Source: Bacteroidales bacterium (GTDB lineage Bacteria; Bacteroidota; Bacteroidia; Bacteroidales; ML635J-15). Taken from it: DNA of 64,000 nt. A program made the position numbers and the translations under genes. How positions within the stretch are numbered: the first letter of the stretch is position 1; every line of letters starts with the position of its first letter. The stretch covers positions 1-64,000 of the forward strand of contig JAGCDJ010000032.1 of NCBI GenBank assembly GCA_017651185.1, given 5' to 3'. A model generated the notes under the pieces. It searched no databases, was not told the DNA's origin, and saw only the letters and a program-made list of their open reading frames with translations. This document shows positions 23,543 to 34,000 of this stretch, piece by piece.

Positions 23543-25990
23543 ATGCATATCGCCGATGTACTTCTTCCGCTTTCTCTTCCGGGAACTTTCTCTTACGAAG
23601 TCCCCGAGGAGTTTCTTGCGTCCATGAAGTGCGGAGTGAGGGTACTTGTCAATTTCGGCAAGAAGAAAATATATACCGGGATTGTCGTTAACGTTGAGGA
23701 ACGGAGCGAACAGGTGGATTTTAAGATGAAACCGATTTTTGCCCAGTTGGATGAGGAACCTTTCATTTCGGAACCGCAACTGAAATTGTGGAACTGGATG
23801 TCGGCGTACTATTGCTGCAATATTGGAGATGTGCTTGCCGCAGCAATTCCAGGAATACTTTTGCCTACCAGCGAATCAAAATATGTGGTGTCGGCAACTC
23901 CATCTGCAGACGAACCTCTTGTCAGAAGTGACTTGGCGGTTTACAATGCCCTGGCATTAAGCCATGTGAGCGAACTTTCGGAAATTATTGATGTCACCGG
24001 ACTGAAAAATCCTCTTCCTGCGCTTCAGCGTTTGGTTGCGCGAGGTTTGGTTTCCGACGAGCAGGTTATTTCGAAGCAATACAAACCAGTGGAACGCAAC
24101 TACGTCTTGTTTTCGATGCTGGAAGCGGAGCAAAATCAGGTTGCCTTAGACAAAATAATGTCCAAGAACGGCAAGCAGAAAGTTATAATCGAAGCGCTCG
24201 TTGACATTTGCCAGCATCGTGGAACCGATTGCGTTGAAGTTGAGGAACGCGAAATACTGGAGCGATGCGATGCTTCGAAGTCAAGTTTGCAGAGTTTGCA
24301 GAAGTACGGACTTTTGCATTTGTTGCGCAAGGTGCGTGAGCAATGTCCAGAAACAGAAGCCGAAACTGGCGAAGTCGTGCTTTCCGATGCACAGCAGAGC
24401 GCATTTGACGAAATCGAAACTGCATTTTCCGAGAAACTTCCAGTCCTGCTTCATGGTGTTACGTCGAGCGGAAAGACGGAAATCTACATGAAACTTATCC
24501 GCGAAACGTTGAATTCCGGTAGAAAAGTCCTTTATCTGTTACCCGAAATTGCAATCACGGCACAAATAATATCGCGCCTAGAGAAATATTTTGGCACATC
24601 GGTGAAAGTTTATCATAGCAGACATACGTCATCGGCACGTGCTGGTGTCTACAATGCAGTACTCGGTGGCAAGTACGAAATAATATTAGGTGTGAGGTCT
24701 GCGATTTTCCTGCCTTTCGACAATCTTGGCCTGGTTATAGTCGATGAGGAGCACGAGAACTCCTACAAGCAGTTTGACCCCGACCCGCGCTACAATGCCC
24801 GCGACATGGCACTCGTGCTTGGCAAGATTCATGGTGCCAATGTGATACTCGGTTCTGCTACTCCGTCTGTCGAATCGTACAGCAATGCTAGGCAGGGAAG
24901 GTATCGACTGGTGGAACTTACCGAGCGTTTCGGCAATGTGCAGTTGCCTGTGATAGAGGTCGCCGACATGAAGGACGCGTATTTCCGCAAGATAAACAAG
25001 GGACATTTCCACCCTATGCTCATTTCGGCAATCAACGCTACCATTGCTGCTGGCGAACAGGTGATTCTGTTCCAGAACCGCCGTGGATATTCGGCAATGC
25101 TCGAATGCAAGGACTGCGGATATGTGCCTCACTGCAGCAACTGCAACGTAAGTCTTACCTTGCACAAGTTCGACAATAAGTTGGTTTGCCACTATTGCGG
25201 CGAAAAGTTCAGCGTGCCGACCCAATGCCCTAATTGTGGAAGCACAAAGATTACAGCCAAGGGACTTGGCACCGAGAAAATCGAGGAGCAGGTGCAATCG
25301 TTGTTTCCTACGGCACGTTTGGCTCGACTTGACTACGACACCGCCCAGTCGCGGAAAAACTACGAGCGTATAATTGCCGAATTTGCCGATGGTGAAATCG
25401 ATATACTTATTGGTACGCAGATGATTACCAAGGGTTTGGATTTTCCCAATGTTGGACTTGTAGGAATCTTGAATGCCGACAACATGTTGAATTTCCCCGA
25501 CTTCCGTGCGTTTGAGCGCTCGTATCAGTTGATGGCGCAGGTAAGTGGTAGGGCAGGGCGTAGGCAGAAACGCGGAAAGGTCATAATCCAGACATTCTCG
25601 CCCGACCACGAAATCATTGCCGATGTGCTGTCAAACAATTACAAGGCAATGTTCGAGAACCAGATGCGCGAGCGTGAGCAATTCCATTATCCGCCATTGT
25701 GCAGTTTTATCGTTGTGCATCTAAAGCATAGGGATTTCCGCAAGTCGCTTCAGGCGGCGTCTGTGTTGGCAAAGGAGTTGAGGGCGGTGTTGCAGCAACG
25801 TGTACGTGGACCCGAAGAACCAGCAGTGAATCGCATCAGCAGTTACTATATAATGAATGTGCATGTCCGTTTCGAGAAAACCATATCGGCATCGAAGGTC
25901 AAGTCCTTCATTATGGAAAAGGTGGCAATGGTGAAATCGATTCCCGAATTGTCGCAGGTCGCCGTCGAAATCGATGTCGATCCGTATTAG
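23543..25990 (+). CDS. priA: Primosomal replication restart helicase PriA
   Basis: An 815-residue superfamily 2 DNA helicase that reloads the replisome at stalled forks. The N-terminal 3'-DNA-end-binding domain begins MHIADVLLPLSLPGTFSYEV. Walker A is GVTSSGKTE, motif II is DEEH and motif III is GSATPS. The zinc-binding insert has eight Cys in four CxxC pairs (CKDCGYVPHCSNC ... CHYCG ... CPNCGS). Motif VI is QVSGRAGRRQKRG. The ATG at 23543 matches the family start; a longer frame would need GTG at 23492 and adds a non-conserved stretch. All key residues are intact, so the enzyme should be functional. Confidence 0.96.
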   Translation: MHIADVLLPLSLPGTFSYEVPEEFLASMKCGVRVLVNFGKKKIYTGIVVNVEERSEQVDFKMKPIFAQLDEEPFISEPQLKLWNWMSAYYCCNIGDVLAAAIPGILLPTSESKYVVSATPSADEPLVRSDLAVYNALALSHVSELSEIIDVTGLKNPLPALQRLVARGLVSDEQVISKQYKPVERNYVLFSMLEAEQNQVALDKIMSKNGKQKVIIEALVDICQHRGTDCVEVEEREILERCDASKSSLQSLQKYGLLHLLRKVREQCPETEAETGEVVLSDAQQSAFDEIETAFSEKLPVLLHGVTSSGKTEIYMKLIRETLNSGRKVLYLLPEIAITAQIISRLEKYFGTSVKVYHSRHTSSARAGVYNAVLGGKYEIILGVRSAIFLPFDNLGLVIVDEEHENSYKQFDPDPRYNARDMALVLGKIHGANVILGSATPSVESYSNARQGRYRLVELTERFGNVQLPVIEVADMKDAYFRKINKGHFHPMLISAINATIAAGEQVILFQNRRGYSAMLECKDCGYVPHCSNCNVSLTLHKFDNKLVCHYCGEKFSVPTQCPNCGSTKITAKGLGTEKIEEQVQSLFPTARLARLDYDTAQSRKNYERIIAEFADGEIDILIGTQMITKGLDFPNVGLVGILNADNMLNFPDFRAFERSYQLMAQVSGRAGRRQKRGKVIIQTFSPDHEIIADVLSNNYKAMFENQMREREQFHYPPLCSFIVVHLKHRDFRKSLQAASVLAKELRAVLQQRVRGPEEPAVNRISSYYIMNVHVRFEKTISASKVKSFIMEKVAMVKSIPELSQVAVEIDVDPY

Positions 25991-26031
25991 ACAATGCTTT
26001 GTGCATTGTCATGCTGAACTTGTTTCAGCAT
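25990..26031. terminator. Two adjacent perfect hairpins after priA
   Basis: GACAATGC-TTTGT-GCATTGTC (25990-26010) is followed at once by ATGCTGAA-CTTGT-TTCAGCAT (26011-26031). Both have 8-bp stems and 5-nt loops. The first begins on the last base of the priA stop codon. There is no T-run, so these may be a REP-like pair or an mRNA 3' end rather than a simple terminator. Confidence 0.55.
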
Positions 26032-26081
26032 CTGTATCAAGTTTGATTTGTTTGAAAATTTTGTTGAAAAAAAATAACATA

Positions 26082-26116
26082 TTTGTGCATTGAAGCAAAA
26101 AAAATCTTAAGTTTGC
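26082..26116 (+). promoter_or_regulatory. Promoter of pfkA
   Basis: TTTG (26082-26085) and TAAGTTTGC (26108-26116), 22 nt apart, match the Bacteroidota consensus. The leader to the ATG at 26143 is about 20 nt, which rules out the longer upstream frame. Confidence 0.7.
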
Positions 26117-26142
26117 GTATTGATTTTAATAAAAGTATAAAC

Positions 26143-27123
26143 ATGGCAAATATAAAGAAAGTAGCAGTCCTTACATCAGGTGGGGATGCTCCCGGAATGA
26201 ATGCGGCAATTAGGGCCGTTGTTAGAAAGGCCTTGCACGAAGGTCTTGAAGTTATGGGTGTTATGAGGGGTTACGAAGGACTCATCGCCGATGATTTTAT
26301 TCCAATGGAATCGAAAAGCGTTGGCAATATAATACAGCGCGGTGGTACAATCCTCAAGACCGCCCGTAGCGAAAGGTTCAGAACCCGCGAAGGTCAGCAG
26401 ATTGCTTACGACAACCTCAAGAAGCACGAAGTTGATGCTCTTGTAGTTATCGGCGGTGATGGTACATTCAGGGGCGCAAGGGAATTCACCGAAAATTTCC
26501 CATTCCCAGTAGTAGGGTTGCCTGGTACAATCGACAACGACTTGTATGGTACCGACATGACTATCGGATACGACACGGCTTTGAATACCGTTGTTGAGGC
26601 AGTCGATAAGATTCGTGACACTGCAGCAAGCCACGAAAGAATGTTCTTTGTTGAGGTAATGGGCCGTGATGCCGGTTTTATCGCATTGCGCAGTGGTATC
26701 GCTTGTGGTGCCGAGGATGTGCTTATCCCAGAAACAGTGACTTATCTCGACGAAGTACACGACAAACTTGTTAAGTACATGACCGAAAAGAAAACCTCCA
26801 GCATTATTCTCGTTGCCGAAGGTGACGATGCAGGTGGCGCATACGATATCAGGAATGCGATGGCAAAGTACGGCGAGGAATTCGATATGAGAGTGATTGT
26901 TCTCGGTCACATTCAGCGTGGCGGTTCGCCATCGGCATACGACAGGTATCTTGCTAGCCGTCTTGGTGTTGCTGCTATCGATGCTTTGCTCGACGACCAG
27001 CGCAGCGTAATGTGCGGTATGGTCCACAACGAGATTGTTCTTGTTCCTTTCAACAAGACCATTAAGCACCACAAGACCATCGACCAGAAGATGCTCGACA
27101 TTGTCGATGTATTGAATAGCTAA
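26143..27123 (+). CDS. pfkA: ATP-dependent 6-phosphofructokinase
   Basis: A 326-residue PfkA enzyme that phosphorylates fructose-6-phosphate in glycolysis. It has TSGGDAPGMNAAIRAVVR (ATP loop), VVIGGDGTFRGA with Gly rather than Asp after GGD, which favours ATP over pyrophosphate, and PGTIDNDLYGTDMTIGYDTA with the catalytic Asp. It also has MGRDAGFIAL and a GHIQRGGSPSAYDR block that binds sugar phosphate and effector. Its length fits the family. The ATG at 26143 follows a strong promoter and begins MANIKKVAVLTSG. It is monocistronic, with its own terminator at 27159-27189. Confidence 0.96.
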   Translation: MANIKKVAVLTSGGDAPGMNAAIRAVVRKALHEGLEVMGVMRGYEGLIADDFIPMESKSVGNIIQRGGTILKTARSERFRTREGQQIAYDNLKKHEVDALVVIGGDGTFRGAREFTENFPFPVVGLPGTIDNDLYGTDMTIGYDTALNTVVEAVDKIRDTAASHERMFFVEVMGRDAGFIALRSGIACGAEDVLIPETVTYLDEVHDKLVKYMTEKKTSSIILVAEGDDAGGAYDIRNAMAKYGEEFDMRVIVLGHIQRGGSPSAYDRYLASRLGVAAIDALLDDQRSVMCGMVHNEIVLVPFNKTIKHHKTIDQKMLDIVDVLNS

Positions 27124-27158
27124 TATTTAATAGGTATTTTTAAATATTTATACAAATG

Positions 27159-27189
27159 AACTCCTTTCCGTTGGGAAGGAGTTTTTTTT
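27159..27189 (+). terminator. Rho-independent terminator of pfkA
   Basis: AACTCCTTTCC and GGGAAGGAGTT form an 11-bp stem with one T:G pair and a GTT loop, followed by eight T. Confidence 0.9.
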
Positions 27190-27191
27190 AC

Positions 27192-27234
27192 CACGAACTA
27201 CACGAAATCCACGAATTACACGAATAGCACGAAC
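27192..27234. repeat. Five tandem 9-bp repeats (CACGAAnnn)
   Basis: CACGAACTA, CACGAAATC, CACGAATTA, CACGAATAG and a partial CACGAAC follow each other without gaps. The first six bases are invariant. They lie directly after the pfkA terminator. Confidence 0.75.
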
Positions 27235-27870
27235 CTTTATCTCGGCGTAGCCAATGAGAGTTCTCGCTGCGCTTGAACTAAAAAGAGTCGCTGCGCGAGA
27301 ACGTCGAAGTCCTCAACGAAGTTAAATTTTACAAATCGACACAAACCTTTAGTTCGCAATGAAATGAGCAATCTTACAAATATTCGCTTTGTTTAATTTG
27401 AAAAGATGTTAGAGTGCTATGATTTGTCATTTCGGAACACGCGATACGGAACGGGGAGCGTTGTGAAGACTGCTGTCCGTAATCTGATTATTTATAGTAC
27501 AATAGGAGATTACTTCGTGAGGTTGCGAGCAACGTTCCGCACAAGCGAACTCACACGACACGTTCCTTAGTAGGTTCGTTCTGCTTTGCGGAAACATGGT
27601 TCACGAAGCTTGCGAGTAATGACTTCAAGTGACTTTAGCGGACTCCAGTAGAAAAGATTTGTGGGATTTGACTACGTCGATTGCAAAGCATTTCTGTCAG
27701 AAGGCACTCCCAAATGAAAGTTGCTATCGCGAGAACGTCGACAATATCTCTTGTTTTTCAAATCAATGATTCATTGTTCTATATATGTAGTTAGTATATT
27801 AATTCACTATGTATATCTAAAATTATCCTGCTGAGTTATAATAGAAAGTATGTTTAGGCAACCTTTCAAA
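27235..27870. repeat. Gene-free region with degenerate interspersed repeats
   Basis: No convincing gene. Contains pieces that recur elsewhere in the window. AGATTACTTCGTGAGGTTGC and the following bases (27507-27556) are nearly repeated at 41646-41694. CGATACGGAACGGGGAG (about 27443) recurs near 52068. CTCGGCGTAGCCAATGAG-like and GCGAGAACGTCGA fragments appear more than once. It separates pfkA from the giant gene. Confidence 0.6.
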
Positions 27871-27879
27871 AATCATTTC

Positions 27880-27888
27880 TACCTTTGA
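27880..27888 (+). promoter_or_regulatory. Possible -7 box of the giant T9SS cargo gene
   Basis: TACCTTTGA matches TAnnTTTG. It would give a leader of roughly 115 nt before the ATG at 28012. The -33 region is poor, so the assignment is tentative. Confidence 0.35.
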
Positions 27889-28011
27889 AACGGTAAAATT
27901 TGTGTAGATGGATATAGTGTCAAGCAGCGGTATATCTAGATTTTCGCAGTTGTAAGCGACTGATATTCTGTTGTTTGTGTATAGTTGAATATAATTTTAA
28001 ATTTATAGTAT

Positions 28012-31000
28012 ATGAGAAAATTTCTATTGGCTACAATGGCCATTTTGTGGTTGCTTACCGTTTTTGGCGGTAGGCTTGTGGCACAGGAGAACATTGCGGT
28101 GTGGAAGTTCCCAACCGGCGATTATAGTGTTACCTGTGTCTCGGATCTGATTTCCGAATCAGATTGCGATATTAGTTACGTAGGTTCGGTTAACAATGGA
28201 ACAAATAGTTCCAACACTCTTTTGTGTAGTGATACCGACAATACCAGATCGCTACAAATTACTGGTTTGGATGGCGGTTCGATAACATTTAAGATTTCGA
28301 CCTTGCCGTTCAATGGCATTTCGGTATCTTACGATTTGCGTTGCCATCCGAATATGACAGACCATGGTTATCCTAACTATAACTGGTCTTATAGTTTGGA
28401 TGGAACAAATTTCACCGACGCTCCAGCTGAAACTGCTGTTACCGATTTCACGGCTACAACTTTCACGCAGCAGACTGCTGACTTTTCTTCAATAACTGCA
28501 TTGAACGGAAAGTCGGAAGTATATTTCAGGCTGACGATGAGTGGTGCTACAAGTGCAAATGTGGCATCAAATCTCGACAATGTTGTATTCTTGGGTACAG
28601 CAATGACCTGTCTTACTCCTGTAGGATTAACTGCTGTTGCCGACGATGCTCCGACAGAGGCACTTATTTCGTGGAACCCCGGTGGTGCAAACGAAGAGTC
28701 TTATACCTTAATATATTATACAGGTAATTTGAGTGAGACCAATTTGAACTCTATGGTAGCAAATAACTCTACTTATATGAGAGCTAATGTTACCAGTCCA
28801 TATACTTTGACTGGACTTACAGCAAACACTACCTATTATATATATGTACGTGCAAACTGCGGTGACGGCGACAACAGCCTCTGGGCAAACACAACCGTTC
28901 ATACTCCCGCAGTATGTGCAATTTCCGGTTTGGCTGCTTCTAGTATAATGGGAAGTACAGCTTCTCTATCGTGGACTACCGAAGCCGCAAACACTATGGT
29001 TCGTGTATTCTCGGCTGCTAAGGATAATCCGTGGGAAACAACCGACGGACTTTTCCTTGAGGAAACTGTGAACGGAACTTCATACGACCTTGCTGGCTTG
29101 AGCTTCTCGACAACCTACTATGTATATGCTAAGTCGGTTTGCTCGGCAAATAACATTAGCGAAACTGTTTCTACTTCGTTTACAACTAGTTTCGCAGACG
29201 GTGTAATAACTGTTGGTACGGCTACTGGTACAAGTTCGTATTTGCCAACAAACTCATATTATAATTATTCTTTGACAGAGCAGATTTATACTGCTGCAGA
29301 AATAGGAACAACAGGTTCCATTGAATCAGTTTCGTTTTATAATAGTGGAAGTACTTATACTCGTTCAATATCCTTGTATATGCTTAGTACCGATAAGGAA
29401 ACGTTTACCAGCGCTACAGACTGGGTGGCTGTGTCTTCAAGCAACCTTGTATTTTCGGGCAGTGTAACTTTTACTTCAGGAACATGGACGACAATTGTTT
29501 TGACCAATTCGTTTGAATATTTAGGTGGAGATAATAATCTTCTAATTGCTTTTGATGACAATACTGGTGATTATGATGGAAGCATGAATATCAATACATT
29601 TAGTGCTACAAATCAGTCTCTTTATATATATAGTGATTATACCGACTATAATCCCGAATCTCCAACTTTTTCTGGTACGAGACCTGCATCAAAGAACCAG
29701 ATTATGCTTGCTATAGAACCATTTTCGTCTTGCCCCAAACCTGTAGGTTTGGTTGCTAGCAATATTAATGTAGCATCTGCAACTATAACTTGGCTTGCTG
29801 GTGGAGATGAAACTGCTTGGACGCTCAAGTATGGTGTTTCTGGTTTCGATGTTGAAAATGATGGTACTGAAATTGCTGGATTGACAACCCCATCATACGC
29901 ATTGTCAGGTCTTAATGCTGCTACTTCATACGATGTATATGTAAAAGCTGTTTGTGGTGAGAATAATGAAAGTTCCTGGAAACAAATGACATTCAATACA
30001 TCAATATGCGCTCCAGAAGATATGTGCGAAATACACTACTCGCTTACCGACAGTTATGGTGACGGATGGAACGGCAATGCAATCAATGTGATTGATGTTG
30101 CTACTAGTGAGGTTTTGGCAACTTTGACAATGTCCAATGGTTCTTCGTTAACTGGTTCGCTTGCTATCTGCGATGGCAGAGCAATCAGATTCGAATATGT
30201 TACAGGTAGTTATTCTTATGAAACATCATATGAAATAACTGATGTTTCTGGAACGACAATATTCTCTGGTGAAGATGCGCTGGATGAACCTGTATTATAT
30301 ACAATGGATTGCCCAGATTGTATGCCTGTATCAAACATTACTATTGCTGGACTTACCACAACATCTGCATCAGTTTCGTGGACAAGCGGAAATTCGTCAT
30401 GGCAATATCAGTTAAACGATGGTGAAATAACCACTGTTGATGCAAGGACAATAGATTTGACAGGTCTTACTGCAAATACTCAATACACGATAACGATTCG
30501 TGCTATCTGCGGTGTAGACGAATACAGCGACTGGGCAACAGCAACATTCAGAACTGAATGTGATGTTTTCGTGGTTGATGCAGAACATCCGTTTACAGAG
30601 GATTTTACATCGGTAACTGCTCCCGATTTGCCATATTGCTGGTCGTACAATGATGCGAATTCAGATGGTGATTATTGGAAATCATATTACAATGCAGTAA
30701 GATTATATACTGACGGTAATAGTGGAAATAATGATGACTATTTGATTCTTCCTGCATTTGAACTTAATGGTAGTTATGTCCTTAACTATGATGTGATGGC
30801 ATATAGTTCAGGAGAACCTAATGATTATAGAGTAGTCCTTTCTACAACAGGATTTGCTCCAGAAGATTTTACAGTAGTTCTGAAAGATCTGGAAACAGTT
30901 GATTATACAACTTATCAGACTAAAGAAGTAGAGATAAATGATTATAATGGAACTGTTTATATTGCAATGCATGTTCCTCAAGGCGGTTTGGATGGATGGT

Positions 31001-34000
31001 ATCTCTATTTTGATAATTTTGTACTCAGACAGAAATCTTCAGCTGCTGAAATCACAGCATTCTCATTTGCTGAAGAAGCAGAACTTGCAGACATCGACAG
31101 AGAGCATGCAACCGTTACCTGCTTGGTTTCGCATAGCACCGAAAGTTTGACCGGACTTGTTCCGACTATCGAAATTTCAGAGAATGCTACAATTGCTCCT
31201 GAAAGCGGTGTTGCTCAAGATTTCACAGGACCTGTTACTTATACTGTAACAGCTGAGGACGGAACAACGACTAAGGAATGGACTGTTAATGTTAGCAAGG
31301 TTGCTACTGCTTCGTCTGCTAAGGATATTTTGTCATTCTCTTTCAGCGGACAGCTGGGCGAGTCGGTAATCGATGCTACTGAACATACAGTTTTGGCTTA
31401 CGCAGCATGGAACTATGATTTCACTAACAACATTACTCCTACTATTACAGTTTCGCCTTTGGCAACAATAACTCCTGAAAGCGGTGAAGCACAGAATTTT
31501 GCAAATCCTGTTACTTATAGGGTTGTCGCCGAGGACGAAAGCTATCAGGATTGGGTTGTTACTATCGTCAACGACCCGAATGCTTGTGTAAACCCATTAC
31601 CAGCAACATTTGTGGTATCAGATTTGACTTCTTCAACGGCAACAGTTGCTTGGGAAAGAAGATATATAGAAACCTCATACAATGTTAAGGTTTCTACAAC
31701 TGCTATTTCGGTAAGCGACATTGCAACCACCGATGGCGATTTTTACAATGGCGTTGTAAACGATACAGTGATAGCATTGACAGGTCTTGCTGAAAATACA
31801 TTGTACTATGTATATGTTCAGTCGGCATGTGGTATTGAAACTTGGGTAAGCAAATCTTTCAGAACTATTGTTACTCCGGCAACTATACCATATATCTATG
31901 CTTTTGAAGATGCTACAGAAAATGATAAATGGGTTCGTGAAAATGGTACACAGACCAACCAATGGTATATTGGTACAGCATCAAGCAATGGCGGCAATGG
32001 GTTGTACATATCTAATGACGGTGGTCAATCAAATGCTTATACGATTAGTAGTTCTTATGCATCGTATGTATACGCATATAGGACTATTGATATGACAGTA
32101 GGCGACTATGTCGTTTCGTATGATTGGAAAGGAACTGGTGAAAGTTCATACGACTATATGCGAGTATTCTTTGTTCCTTCTGCTACGGTTCTTACTGCTG
32201 GTAGTGCAAATGGTATTAATACTACAAATGTTCCAAACGGTTGGATTGCCCTTGATGGTGCATCAAAACTCAATTTGCAGTCATCATGGCAGAGCAAAAC
32301 TGTTACTGTAGGTGTTAACGCAGCAGGAACATACAATCTTGTATTTTATTGGAGAAATGATACAGGTGGAGGATCAAATCCTCCAGCATCTGTTGACAAT
32401 ATCAGCGTTACGAAGATTACTTGTCCTGTAGTTGCTGACATTGAAACAGACAATATCACGACAACTTCTGCTGATATTACTTGGACTGAACGCGGAACTG
32501 CTACCGCATGGGATGTTGTCTTCTCGGCTACAGCTCTTACCGATGAACAACTCGCAGCTGCAACTCCAGAACCTGTAAATGCAGCAAGCTATCAGGCAAC
32601 AGGACTTACACAAAATACTCCTTATTATATATATGTTCGCGCACACTGCTCGGATGATGACCAGTCGGATTGGGTAGCTTCACAGTTCCGTACCGAATGT
32701 GGCGAGCAGGCAATCCCATATTCACAGAACTTTAACGATTACACAGCAACTTCATATTCTACCGCTGGTGTAATGCCTGATTGCTGGGATGTAAACTATT
32801 CGGGTACTTCAAATAGCTATTCTCCGCATGTTTGCAATTATACATATTATGCACCTAGTTCAGACAACTATCTTGTAATGGTTGCCGCTCATAATGAAAC
32901 CGTTGGTGAAAATTCGTATGCAATATTGCCAACAGTTGCTGGCGGATATGCAAACAGATACATTGAGTTTGAAACAAGAATTAGTAGTACAACTTTGGGT
33001 TCATTGTCGCTCGGTTATATGGATGGCGATAATTTCACAGTATTGAGATCCGTTGCAACTACAACAACTGGAACTCAATTCTCGTATGTTGTACCTAATA
33101 CCGTTCCTGTTGCAGCAAAACTTGCATTCAGATTTACTGGATCATCTACTTCGTATGCATACTTGGGTATCGACAATGTACTTGTTCGCGATACTTACAC
33201 AGATAATACAATTCTTTCGTATGCAGCAACAACCGAACAGGGCGATGCTATCTGCGCTGTTGACAACGATGCTCACACTATTTCGGTAGTTCTTCGTTCT
33301 GGCTATGTTGCAGGTGCTGCTGTTTCGCAGGTTCTCACCGTCAACGAAGAACACGCAACTGCTAAGCAGCAGATAGGTGGCTATTTCGTTGATGTTCCTG
33401 CTACTTTCTCATGGTACATGACTACCGCCGATACAACCCTTTCATTCAAGGTTATTGCAGAAAATGGTGACGAACAACCTTACACTGCAACTGTAACCGT
33501 TGAATCATGTGCTGCTCCATCGGCTTTGGTTGCTGAACAAACATCATTAACCAATGTAAACTGCTCGTGGACTCCAGCAGAAGGAACAACTGCTTGGAAC
33601 TTCTATTACTCTACAACGCAGATGACTACTGCAGCTCTCGACGCTCTCACAGCAAGCGACTACACAACCGTTAATACCGCTTCGGCTAGCGCTACTGTTG
33701 TTGGTGAAACTACCTACTACTGGTATGTACGCGCCGACTGTGGTGGAAGCTACAGCGCATGGATGGAAAGTTCGTTCACAACTTGGGAAAACTGCGTAGC
33801 TCCTACAAACCTTACTACTACAGTTATAAACGACAACGACATAGTTGTTTCATGGAATGTTCAGGACAATTTGCCTCTTGCTGAAGCATTTGGCATAGGT
33901 ACTGATAGCTTCGAAAGAGATGTGATTAGCGAAGGTTCGTTGACTTATACCAATGGAACTTATCCGTGGTCAATAGTTTCAACTGGTGCTCATTCTGGAA

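Noticed and set aside
24686..25609. A 307-codon minus-strand open frame within priA
   Set aside because: It is fully covered by conserved PriA helicase and zinc motifs on the plus strand.
27192..27234. Short coding sequence or plasmid iterons in the CACGAAnnn repeats
   Set aside because: The repeats sit between a terminator and a gene-free region, only five copies exist, and there is no replication protein gene nearby.
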